From an uncultured Clostridia bacterium (GTDB lineage Bacteria > Bacillota > Clostridia > Christensenellales > UBA1242), in contig CAKVCF010000041.1 in assembly GCA_934725795.1 (NCBI GenBank), forward strand, positions 1 to 5,767: a stretch of DNA of 5,767 nucleotides. The letters run 5' to 3'. The notes beneath the pieces were generated by a model. The model was not told the DNA's origin, did not search any database, and saw only the letters and a program-made list of their open reading frames with translations. A program made the translations under genes and the position numbers. Below are positions 1 through 5,767 of the stretch, one piece after another. The number at the start of each line of letters is the position of its first letter. The first letter of the stretch is position 1.

Positions 1-1
1 C

Positions 2-1480
2 TTCTACACCGAACAAGCAAAATACAACGCTATTGTTGAAGAAATTAAGGAAAAACATGAAAAAGGTCAACCTATCTTGGTTGGTACTGCTTCAGTTGAT
101 AAATCTGAACGCATAAGCAAGGAAATTAAAAAACTTGGTATTCCACACAACCTTTTGAACGCCAAAAACCACGAACTTGAAGGTCAAATTATTGCTCAAT
201 CTGGCCGTGTTGGTCAAGTTACTATTGCAACAAATATGGCTGGTCGTGGTACCGATATTTTGCTTGGTGGAAACCCTGAATTCTTGGCAAAACAAAAAAT
301 GCTTAATGAAAATGTTGAGCCAGCAGTCATGGAAAAAATCACCGCTTATAACGTTGAATTAACAGACGAAGAAAAGGCACTTAAAGATAAATACCAAAAA
401 TATTATGCCGACTTTAAAAAGGTAACAGACGAAGAAAAGAAAAAGGTTATCGAACTTGGCGGTTTGCATATTCTTGGCACTGAAAGGCATGAATCTCGCC
501 GTATTGATAACCAGTTGCGTGGTCGTGCTGGTCGTCAAGGCGACCCAGGTTCAAGTATATTCTTTATCTCTCTGGAAGATGATTTGCCACAACGTTTTGG
601 TGAAAATAGAATGAAAAACTGGTTCTCTATTGTCTTCCGTGGCAATGAAGATATGCCTATTCAATCTAAATTGTTGACCAAGTTCTTTGAATCAGCACAA
701 AAGAAAGTTGAAGCTATGAACTTTGGTGCACGTAAAAATGTGCTTGAATATGACGATGTGCTTAATAAACAACGTCAAATTATTTACGGCGAACGTGATA
801 AAGTGCTTGACGGCGTTGATATTCACCCTCAAATTTTGGAAATGCTTAAAGAGTTCACATTTGAAACTTGCTTGAACTATTTAGACGAAACCAAACCTTA
901 CTATGAGTGGGATTTAGAGCCACTTAACAAGGAATTGGAATCTAAATTATTAAAACCTGGCACAAACCTTGTTACAAGCGAATTTGTCGAAAATTTAGAC
1001 GCTCAACAAGTTGCACAAAATGTTTACGATAAATTATTAGAAATTTACGAAGCAAAAATTGCAGAAGTTAAAAAACTTAACCTTGATTTCAGCATTATTG
1101 AACGCAATGTGTTGTTGCGTGTTGTTGATAAGTTCTGGACAGACCATATTGACGCTATGAACACCCTTCGCAACGAAATTGGTGTTATGGCTTATGGTCA
1201 AAAAGACCCTGTTGTTGCATATAAAAACGAAGGTTTTGATATGTTTGACAAGATGATTACAGACATACGCGACTACACCGCTGAAACATTATTTAAATCA
1301 CAACTTAAAATTGAAGTTGTGCCAAAACGTCCAGCAGGTCCAGTGAACCTTGGAAGCACCAACAAAACTGAACAATCAAGTGCACGTAACCGTGATGCTC
1401 ATATTGGCCGTAACGACTTATGCCCTTGCGGTAGCGGTAAGAAATACAAAAACTGCTGCATGTTAAAAGACCAAAAATAG
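2..1480 (+). CDS. secA: Protein translocase ATPase SecA, C-terminal half (5' end cut by window)
   Basis: SecA is the cytoplasmic ATPase that drives unfolded preproteins through the SecYEG channel. The frame is open from base 2, so no start is visible; 492 residues remain of a protein that usually has about 800-950. Numbering from the window edge, residues 81-86 (GRGTDI) and 163-185 (HESRRIDNQLRGR core) belong to the second nucleotide-binding domain. VLEYDDVLNKQR at 247-258 and the WTDHIDAM stretch at 379-386 mark the helical scaffold. The C-terminus carries the zinc-binding SEC-C motif CPCGSGKKYKNCC, with cysteines 474, 476, 485 and 486; in the family this contacts SecB or the membrane/ribosome. 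About 65 charged residues (roughly 90-155) separate the GGN after GRGTDI from ELGGLHI. From memory, Clostridia and cyanobacteria have such an insertion and Bacillus subtilis lacks it. The stop is TAG. No terminator follows, so the downstream acetyltransferase gene may be cotranscribed. Confidence 0.97.
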   Translation, partial: FYTEQAKYNAIVEEIKEKHEKGQPILVGTASVDKSERISKEIKKLGIPHNLLNAKNHELEGQIIAQSGRVGQVTIATNMAGRGTDILLGGNPEFLAKQKMLNENVEPAVMEKITAYNVELTDEEKALKDKYQKYYADFKKVTDEEKKKVIELGGLHILGTERHESRRIDNQLRGRAGRQGDPGSSIFFISLEDDLPQRFGENRMKNWFSIVFRGNEDMPIQSKLLTKFFESAQKKVEAMNFGARKNVLEYDDVLNKQRQIIYGERDKVLDGVDIHPQILEMLKEFTFETCLNYLDETKPYYEWDLEPLNKELESKLLKPGTNLVTSEFVENLDAQQVAQNVYDKLLEIYEAKIAEVKKLNLDFSIIERNVLLRVVDKFWTDHIDAMNTLRNEIGVMAYGQKDPVVAYKNEGFDMFDKMITDIRDYTAETLFKSQLKIEVVPKRPAGPVNLGSTNKTEQSSARNRDAHIGRNDLCPCGSGKKYKNCCMLKDQK

Positions 1481-1503
1481 ACTGCAAAACTTAAATTAAC
1501 ACT

Positions 1504-1507
1504 AGGA
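1504..1507 (+). promoter_or_regulatory. Weak ribosome binding site of the GNAT gene
   Basis: AGGA stands 8 nt before the ATG at 1516. It is weaker than the AAGGAG seen before dnaX and ebfC, so initiation may be modest. It supports the ATG at 1516 as the start, as does the fact that the first beta strand of the GNAT fold begins right after it (INVRNA). Confidence 0.5.
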
Positions 1508-1515
1508 AAAATCAA

Positions 1516-1974
1516 ATGAATATTAATGTTAGAAATGCCAATATAAATGATTTAGATAAAGGTTTGTTAGACTCTTATATTCAAGGGTATCGATATCACC
1601 AAAATGGCAGACCAGATATTTTTGATAATCTACCAGACGAAACACTTAAAGAAAACTTGTTAAATGATTTTGAAAACTTTTCTTTTATAGTGGTTTGTGA
1701 TAATGATACAGTTATTGGTTACCTAGCATACTTAATCAAGAATAACAAAGTTAAAAAGTTAAAACTCGAACAACTAATTATCAGTGAAAAATATAGAGGT
1801 CATGGCCTTGGTAAAATGCTTATTGAAAAAGCCAAAGCAATAGCTATTGAAAATCACTGCAAAAGGATTGAATTAGATTGTTGGACATTTAACAAAAATG
1901 CTTTGGACATGTATGAACATGTTGGCTTTAATAAACAAAGAATTTTGTTTGAAATGCCATTAAACACTGATTAA
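1516..1974 (+). CDS. GNAT family N-acetyltransferase, substrate unknown
   Basis: This 152-residue protein is a single GNAT domain, the fold that moves an acetyl group from acetyl-CoA to an amine. The acetyl-CoA pyrophosphate loop is clear: strand beta-4 LEQLIIS (84-90) runs into YRGHGLGK (93-100), which fits the R/Q-x-x-G-x-G/A signature at R94, G97 and G99. Motif B follows at 125-138 (FNKNALDMYEHVGF), with the Tyr and Gly-Phe usual for the family. There is no signal peptide or membrane segment, so it is cytoplasmic. The ATG has a weak AGGA at 1504-1507. It lies 35 bp after secA with no promoter or terminator seen between them, which suggests readthrough from secA. It is more A+T-rich than secA (18 G/C in 1681-1740 against 31 in 481-540). 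The substrate cannot be read from sequence: small-molecule, protein N-terminal and drug acetylation all remain possible. Confidence 0.88.
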   Translation: MNINVRNANINDLDKGLLDSYIQGYRYHQNGRPDIFDNLPDETLKENLLNDFENFSFIVVCDNDTVIGYLAYLIKNNKVKKLKLEQLIISEKYRGHGLGKMLIEKAKAIAIENHCKRIELDCWTFNKNALDMYEHVGFNKQRILFEMPLNTD

Positions 1975-1978
1975 CAAC

Positions 1979-2017
1979 AAAAAATACACTTTACTTTTAA
2001 AATAAAGTGTATTTTTT
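1979..2017. terminator. Bidirectional intrinsic terminator between convergent genes
   Basis: The arms 1979-1993 and 2003-2017 are perfectly complementary over 15 bp and enclose a 9-nt loop (1994-2002). The core arm is ATACACTTTA. On the + strand the hairpin ends in a T-run (2012-2017, then ATT), just 4 bp after the GNAT stop. On the - strand it ends in six Ts followed by GTTGTT, and begins 8 bp after the EEP stop. The stem has only three G/C pairs, so part of its stability comes from its length. The position between two converging stop codons makes a shared terminator the natural reading. Confidence 0.85.
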
Positions 2018-2025
2018 ATTAAATT

Positions 2026-2826
2026 TTATATTTTGCATTTAATATAAGCGTGGTCGCTTGTTGCCATATTTGCTTTCATTATTTCATAATCAGCTTGTTT
2101 CATATTCAATTTAGTATCGTTAATAAATATAAAATCATATCTTTTATTCTTATGTACATCTATCTTTCTATTACTACCTATCACATGAGATACTACAACA
2201 GGTTGTCCATATTCAAAATTGGTTTTGTTATAAAATTTAGTATATGAATCTATCAATCCAACACTTTTACAGGTATTAAAAAATGTTTTTGCACCATTAC
2301 CCTTATCACCATTATCAAAAAATTTCATATTATCAATGTCAAAATGGTCAATATCTGGTTCATTTGCATCTATTGTTAAAATGTCAGGTTTATAATCGTC
2401 AACAACTTCTGCAAAAGAATAGAATTGTAAAGATTTTGCTTTTTTATGTGCACAACCAGTGATTGAGTGCAAAGTAACAACTTTTATTATTTTATTATCA
2501 ATCTCAATAGTCGCATATAACGTTCTTTCAGGGAGTAAACACCTATTAAACACATTAGATTCAATTATCTTGATATTTTTAGTTGTCATAATCAATGTTC
2601 CAAGTTTTCTACTTTTTGTATCATATTTACCTGGTTTTCTAAAATTGAGTGAATATATAACATTGAAATCATTTTGAAACATTTTTTCTAAATATTTAAA
2701 AGAACTTTCAACAACTTCTTGCAAAGTTACAATAATCGTTTTATCTTCTTTAGTTATATTTTTCAATTCATTACAAATTTTTTCAATGTTACAACCATAA
2801 CTAATATTCCAATTTAATATAATCAT
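2026..2826 (-). CDS. Endonuclease/exonuclease/phosphatase (EEP, DNase I-like) fold protein
   Basis: This 266-residue protein has the ordered catalytic motifs of the EEP superfamily (exonuclease III, DNase I, inositol phosphatases, sphingomyelinases), which cleave phosphodiester or phosphomonoester bonds with a divalent metal. The motifs are N7 in LNWNIS, E37 in LQEV, H120 in VVTLHS, D153 and N155 in TIDANEPD (the usual GDxN position), D231 in RYDFIFI, and D258-H259 in the terminal SDHAYIKCKI. The set is complete, so the protein should be active. The start is right because family members begin almost at the first strand, as here; GGAA at 2832-2835 is a weak ribosome site. There is no signal peptide, so it is cytoplasmic. 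It lies 73 bp after recR on the same strand. Its base composition is extreme (14 G/C in 2221-2280, 15 in 2701-2760), unlike dnaX (26 in 4741-4800), which hints at transfer or relaxed selection. The substrate is unknown: nucleic acid, nucleotide or phospholipid. Confidence 0.85.
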   Translation of the reverse strand: MIILNWNISYGCNIEKICNELKNITKEDKTIIVTLQEVVESSFKYLEKMFQNDFNVIYSLNFRKPGKYDTKSRKLGTLIMTTKNIKIIESNVFNRCLLPERTLYATIEIDNKIIKVVTLHSITGCAHKKAKSLQFYSFAEVVDDYKPDILTIDANEPDIDHFDIDNMKFFDNGDKGNGAKTFFNTCKSVGLIDSYTKFYNKTNFEYGQPVVVSHVIGSNRKIDVHKNKRYDFIFINDTKLNMKQADYEIMKANMATSDHAYIKCKI

Positions 2827-2899
2827 AACAATTCCAATTTAATAATCTTTATCATATTGCTTAAACAATAAAACAACACATCAGCAGTTAAATATTATT
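2827..2899 (-). other. recR-EEP gap with a possible -10 element
   Basis: The 73 bp between the recR stop and the EEP start hold no gene and no terminator-like hairpin. On the - strand TATGAT (2856-2851) matches the -10 consensus at five of six positions and would start RNA about 20 nt before the EEP ATG. No good -35 hexamer sits 16-18 nt upstream. A near-palindrome, ATTGCTTAAACAAT (2856-2869), overlaps it and could be an operator or chance. Readthrough from recR is equally possible. Confidence 0.25.
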
Positions 2900-3493
2900 T
2901 TACATTTCACGGCGAGATTGAAGGGCTTTTGAAAGCGTCATTGCATCGGTGTATTCAAGTTCACTGCCTAAACTTACGCCTTGTGCAATACGTGTAACCT
3001 TTACGCCAAGTGGTTTAAGCAAGTTGGCAATATACATTGCAGTTGCTTCGCCTTCCACATCAGGGTTGGTTGCAACAATAACTTCTTGTGTGTTTTCGGT
3101 TTGAACACGTGATAAAAGTGATTTTATATTAATATCGTTTGGACCTTTGCCTTCAAGCGGATTGATAACGCCATGCAAAACGTGATAAGTGCCATTAAAT
3201 TCACGTACCTTTTCAAGTGCTGTAACATCTTTTGGCTCTTTAACCACGCAGATAATATTATCTTTTTTAGGGCGAGAACAAATATCGCACACTTCTTTAT
3301 CTGTGAAATTGGCACAAATTTTGCAATAGTGGATTGTGCTTTTTGCGGTTACCATTGCGTCTGCAAAATCTTTAACTTCTGCTTCGCTTAAAGTGAGCAA
3401 AAAATACGCATATCTTTGTGCGGTTTTTTTGCCAACACCAGGGAGATGCGAAAATTCGTTAACCAGCCTTTCCATTGAGTCTATTTGATTCAT
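2900..3493 (-). CDS. recR: Recombination mediator protein RecR
   Basis: RecR, with RecO and often RecF, loads RecA onto single-stranded DNA at gaps and forms a ring-shaped clamp around DNA. The 197-residue length is standard. The domains come in family order: a helix-hairpin-helix around [13 protein letters not shown] (17-29), a four-cysteine zinc finger (C57, C60, C69, C72), a Toprim domain opening with [10 protein letters not shown] and containing the hallmark [15 protein letters not shown], and the C-terminal segment [20 protein letters not shown] ending in SRREM. RecR proteins commonly have E where K stands in VVKEPKD; I do not expect this to matter. The ATG overlaps the ebfC stop by one base (TAATG) with no strong ribosome site of its own, so it is probably translated by coupling. 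The ebfC-recR pair is one of the most conserved gene pairs in bacteria and supports both calls. Confidence 0.97.
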   Translation of the reverse strand: MNQIDSMERLVNEFSHLPGVGKKTAQRYAYFLLTLSEAEVKDFADAMVTAKSTIHYCKICANFTDKEVCDICSRPKKDNIICVVKEPKDVTALEKVREFNGTYHVLHGVINPLEGKGPNDINIKSLLSRVQTENTQEVIVATNPDVEGEATAMYIANLLKPLGVKVTRIAQGVSLGSELEYTDAMTLSKALQSRREM

Positions 3494-3828
3494 TACATTA
3501 ACCCGCCAAGGCCACCCATAGCGCCCATTTTATCTTTGCTTAATTCGTCTGCTTTTGCAATAGCATCGTTAAACGCAACAACAAGCAAATCTTCAAGCAT
3601 TTCAACGTCGTCAGGGTCAACCGCATTTTTATTGAGTTTAACAGACTTTAATTCTTTTTTACCTGTCATTGTAATTTGCACCATATCACCACCAGCTTTG
3701 CCAACAACTTCGGTGTTTTCCAACTCTTCTTGTGCCTTTTCCATTTGTTCTTGCATTTTGCGGGCTTGTTGCATAAGGGCGTTCATATTCATACCGCCAC
3801 CAAATCCACCATTAAATCCGTATGCCAT
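3493..3828 (-). CDS. ebfC: Nucleoid-associated protein, YbaB/EbfC family
   Basis: Members of this family are small dimeric DNA-binding proteins that coat the nucleoid. They are nearly always encoded between dnaX and recR, exactly as here. From the ATG at 3828 the protein has 111 residues. It has a Gly/Met-rich N-terminus, then a charged helix rich in Gln, Glu and Lys (about 18-40, [19 protein letters not shown]), a central beta segment ([20 protein letters not shown]), a conserved acidic stretch ([13 protein letters not shown]) leading into a helix, and a Gly/Met-rich tail. The ATG is chosen because AAGGAG lies 6 nt upstream. An in-frame TTG at 3870 would add 14 residues with no family resemblance and no ribosome site. 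The TAA stop overlaps the recR ATG. The gap to dnaX is 142 bp, long for this cluster. Confidence 0.95.
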   Translation of the reverse strand: MAYGFNGGFGGGMNMNALMQQARKMQEQMEKAQEELENTEVVGKAGGDMVQITMTGKKELKSVKLNKNAVDPDDVEMLEDLLVVAFNDAIAKADELSKDKMGAMGGLGGLM

Positions 3829-3970
3829 AAAATTCTCCTTTAATTTTAAATCTTGATTATATATTTTCAATTTGTTTAATTATTTGTTTTTTCTTTTTCG
3901 TATTTTGATTTTAGTCTTGCTTTTTTAGTTTTTTTAGGTTGACTTAATATGATTGTGCTATATTCTATTT
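3829..3970 (-). promoter_or_regulatory. dnaX-ebfC gap: A-tract leader with possible promoter for ebfC-recR
   Basis: No gene fits in these 142 bp. On the - strand a perfect TATAAT (3861-3856) would place the transcript start near 3849, about ten bases before the ebfC ribosome site. No good -35 hexamer lies 16-18 nt upstream (AATAAT-like at best). Further upstream are several A-tracts (3887-3892, 3894-3898, 3921-3926, 3929-3935 on the complementary strand), which could act as an UP element or bend the DNA. No stable terminator hairpin follows dnaX, so readthrough from dnaX is also expected. The promoter call is tentative, since A+T-rich DNA makes TATAAT common by chance. Confidence 0.35.
3835..3840 (-). 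promoter_or_regulatory. Ribosome binding site that fixes the ebfC start
   Basis: AAGGAG on the - strand stands 6 nt before the ATG at 3828. It decides against the longer TTG start at 3870, which has no comparable site. It is the only strong ribosome site visible for the coupled ebfC-recR pair. Confidence 0.85.
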
Positions 3971-5461
3971 TTATTCTTTAAACCTGATTTTAGACTTAAA
4001 AGCATCTTTTAAACCATCTTTAATATCTTGCACTGATGCGTTGGTTTTATCGTAAATCACTTCCACATCTTTAATGCTATCGTCAAACAAATTTATCAAT
4101 TCCAATATTACTGCAAGGCGTTCTTTATTGTCAATCGTTTGGAAGCAACCTAAATCGTTTGTATGAAGCACTAAGCGGTTTAATTTCTTTTCCACCTTAA
4201 CAACATTAATAAGTGCGTTTGAAAGTGCAAACAAATTGCGTTCTTTTGCTTTGATAAGCACATTGCCCCACACCTTGTCAATTTCATTTGAACTAACTGC
4301 CACTGGTTCAACAACTTTTGGTGCTGAAACTGGTTGTGCGGTTGGTTGAACAGTTGCTGTTGGTTGAGCAACTGGTGTGCTTGCCACAGCAATAAGGTCA
4401 AGGCAGGTTGATTCAAACAAGTTTTCTGGATTAATGCTATATTTTAAATCTAATTCCACATTAGCAAAGCGGCTGAAAGCAGTTTTAAGATATGCCAAAT
4501 CAAATTGAGAAGCAATATCGTTATATGTTGCAAATTCACCTGGCAAAATATCCAAAACTGAATAATCACCAACGCCAACTTTTATCATAATAAGGTTTTT
4601 GATAAAGTCTGCCATTTCTTTGCAAAGCACTTGAATGTTTTTGCCACTGCCAAGTGCACGGTGCACGGCTGTGAAAAGTTTGTTAATATCTTTGTTTGCA
4701 ATGCAAGTTAAAATATCTTTAATGCTTTCCTTGCTTGATAAGCCAATAACGCTTTCTGCTTGTGCGCATGTGATTTGATTGTTGCAATATGCTGCAACAC
4801 TATCTGCTATTGACAGCATATCACGCACGCTACCTTCACCAGCTTTTGCAATAAGGTGCAATGATTTTTCGTCATAACTGATGCCACGTTTATCAAACAC
4901 ATTTTTAAGGTGTTCTGCAAGCAAATTGACTGGTAAAAGTTTAAAGTCAAAACGCATACAACGGCTTAAAATTGTGGCTGGCAATTTATGAATTTCTGTT
5001 GTTGCCAAAATAAAGATAACATGTTGTGGTGGTTCTTCCAAAGTTTTAAGCAATGCGTTAAAAGCACTATCGGTTAACATATGCACTTCGTCCACTATAT
5101 AAACTTTATATTTACCGATAAGTGGTGGATATGCAACTTTTTCACGCAAATCACGGATTTCTTCTACTCTATTGTTTGAAGCGGCATCTATTTCAAAAAT
5201 ATCTGTGTTTGGCTGGCTTAAAGCAACACACTCTGCACACATATCACAAGGGTTGCCGTCTGTTGAGTGAGTGCAATTCACCGCACGTGCAAATATCTTT
5301 GCTGTGCTGGTTTTACCTGTTCCACGTGGGCCACAGAAAAGGTAAGCATGAGATAAATGCCCTGTTTTAACTTGATTTTTGAGTGTTTGAATAATGTAGT
5401 CTTGCCCTATAACATCATCAAAGTTTTTTGGCCTAAATTCGCGATATAATGCTAAACTCAT
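3971..5461 (-). CDS. dnaX: DNA polymerase III subunit gamma/tau (clamp-loader ATPase)
   Basis: DnaX is the AAA+ motor that, with delta and delta', loads the sliding clamp; its tau form ties the loader to the polymerase and helicase. The 496 residues open with the typical SLALYREFRPKNFDDVIGQ. They show Walker A GPRGTGKT (44-51), a zinc module (C63, C72, C75, C78), Walker B VYIVDEVHML (120-129), sensor 1 ATTE (153-156), the SRC arginine-finger motif (166-168) and sensor 2 in GSVRD (R213). A low-complexity Ala/Pro/Gln/Thr/Val linker follows at about 360-390, then a C-terminal domain typical of Gram-positive DnaX (from about VWGNVLIKAKERN). It is shorter than B. subtilis DnaX (about 563) and E. 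coli tau (643). I see no run of six or more As in the 3' half, so no obvious slippage site for making gamma. The ATG has AAGGAG 7 nt upstream and overlaps the sigma factor stop by four bases. Confidence 0.97.
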   Translation of the reverse strand: MSLALYREFRPKNFDDVIGQDYIIQTLKNQVKTGHLSHAYLFCGPRGTGKTSTAKIFARAVNCTHSTDGNPCDMCAECVALSQPNTDIFEIDAASNNRVEEIRDLREKVAYPPLIGKYKVYIVDEVHMLTDSAFNALLKTLEEPPQHVIFILATTEIHKLPATILSRCMRFDFKLLPVNLLAEHLKNVFDKRGISYDEKSLHLIAKAGEGSVRDMLSIADSVAAYCNNQITCAQAESVIGLSSKESIKDILTCIANKDINKLFTAVHRALGSGKNIQVLCKEMADFIKNLIMIKVGVGDYSVLDILPGEFATYNDIASQFDLAYLKTAFSRFANVELDLKYSINPENLFESTCLDLIAVASTPVAQPTATVQPTAQPVSAPKVVEPVAVSSNEIDKVWGNVLIKAKERNLFALSNALINVVKVEKKLNRLVLHTNDLGCFQTIDNKERLAVILELINLFDDSIKDVEVIYDKTNASVQDIKDGLKDAFKSKIRFKE

Positions 5462-5767
5462 TGAATTTCTCCTTTAAAAGACCTTAATATTTTTTTGATT
5501 GCCTGCAAATTGTTGTCCACTTGCTTTGTGGTCATATTAAGTGCAGTTGCCATTTCAACATAACTTTTACCATTTAAAAACATTTTAAGCAACTTAAATT
5601 GCTCTGCTGAAAGCATATTTTTGATTTTTGCCATAACTTCTGTGTTAAGTTCACGATTTATATAGTTCTGTTCAAAATTGCTATCATCATCAACAAGCAC
5701 AAGCTTAAGTTTTTCTTCGTCATCATTTCGGTCGTCAAACTGACTGATTGGCACATAACTATTAAGC
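5458..5767 (-). CDS. SigH-like RNA polymerase sigma factor, C-terminal part (5' end cut by window)
   Basis: The last 102 residues of a sigma-70 family factor are visible; the frame runs open through the window edge, so the GTG at 5754 is probably an internal valine and not the start. Counting from the edge, LNSYV (1-5) begins a stretch that, from memory, resembles the LNSYVSL segment before region 4 of B. subtilis SigH (Spo0H). Acidic residues follow, then region 4: an AEQFKLLKMFLNGKSYVEMA helix (54-73) and a helix-turn-helix ending TTKQVDNNLQAIKKIL (79-94), which resembles the SigH pattern SYQEI...KSIDNALQRVKRKL. Region 4 binds the -35 element and core polymerase. The TGA stop overlaps the dnaX ATG (ATGA), so the two are probably one transcript. 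The SigH assignment is inference from this fragment; another alternative sigma factor or a region-4-only regulator is possible because region 2 is outside the window. Confidence 0.75.
   Translation of the reverse strand, partial: LNSYVPISQFDDRNDDEEKLKLVLVDDDSNFEQNYINRELNTEVMAKIKNMLSAEQFKLLKMFLNGKSYVEMATALNMTTKQVDNNLQAIKKILRSFKGEIQ
5469..5474 (-). promoter_or_regulatory. Ribosome binding site of dnaX
   Basis: AAGGAG on the - strand stands 7 nt before the dnaX ATG at 5461. It lies inside the last codons of the upstream sigma factor gene, so dnaX can be both reinitiated by coupling and started independently. It confirms the start given for dnaX. Confidence 0.85.

Noticed and set aside
2050..2677. 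+ strand open frames with hydrophobic, membrane-like translations opposite the EEP gene
   Set aside because: They are antisense to a gene with full catalytic motifs; A+T-rich complement codons give Ile/Phe/Leu-rich translations by chance.
1516..2826. GNAT plus EEP gene as a toxin-antitoxin or defence pair
   Set aside because: The two genes converge with a terminator between them, neither has a small DNA-binding partner next to it, and GNAT toxins normally follow a ribbon-helix-helix antitoxin gene, which is absent.
3485..3856. Long + strand open frame opposite ebfC (123 residues, Pro/Ser/Ala-rich)
   Set aside because: It is the exact antisense of a well-supported gene, its composition is what the complement of ebfC codons gives, and it has no ribosome site or recognisable domain.
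3829..3870. N-terminal extension of EbfC from a TTG at 3870
   Set aside because: AAGGAG directly before the ATG at 3828 and the family-like N-terminus favour the shorter protein; the extension overlaps the TATAAT.
3829..3970. SRP RNA or other structured RNA near dnaX
   Set aside because: The gap is A-tract-rich with only a 5-bp hairpin possibility and lacks the GNAR tetraloop helix expected of SRP RNA; in B. subtilis that gene lies upstream, not downstream, of dnaX.
4180..4416. Gln/Asn-rich open frame inside dnaX
   Set aside because: It is dnaX read in another frame through the low-complexity linker; the repeats produce the Gln/Asn bias.

Overview
The window is an A+T-rich stretch of ordinary bacterial housekeeping DNA with two accessory genes in the middle. 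The SecA insertion (see below), the dnaX-ebfC-recR gene order, a SigH-like sigma factor and AGGAG ribosome binding sites all point to a low-GC Bacillota, more likely a Clostridia-like lineage than a Bacilli one. I cannot name the genus. The reading frames fit the standard bacterial code: TAA, TAG and TGA are all used as stops.

Layout. The left part (2-1974) is on the + strand. It holds the C-terminal half of secA, cut by the window edge, followed after 35 bp by a small GNAT acetyltransferase gene. A 15-bp hairpin at 1979-2017, with T-runs on both strands, closes this unit. It also closes the unit arriving from the other side. The right part (2026-5767) is all on the - strand. Read in the direction of transcription, it holds the end of a SigH-like sigma factor (cut by the window edge), dnaX, ebfC (YbaB family), recR, and a very A+T-rich gene for an endonuclease/exonuclease/phosphatase (EEP) fold protein.

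How the genes fit together. DnaX is the clamp-loader ATPase of DNA polymerase III, EbfC is a nucleoid-associated DNA-binding protein, and RecR acts in recombinational gap repair. The three form a conserved replication/repair cluster. Translation looks coupled at two joints: the sigma stop overlaps the dnaX start (ATGA), and the ebfC stop overlaps the recR start (TAATG). A 142-bp A-tract-rich gap between dnaX and ebfC may hold an internal promoter. SecA is the motor of protein export and is unrelated in function to its convergent neighbours.

I see no rRNA, tRNA, CRISPR array, insertion sequence or riboswitch. I did not find a convincing undescribed system. The points most worth a second look are the sigma factor coupled to dnaX and the orphan EEP protein with its complete catalytic motifs.
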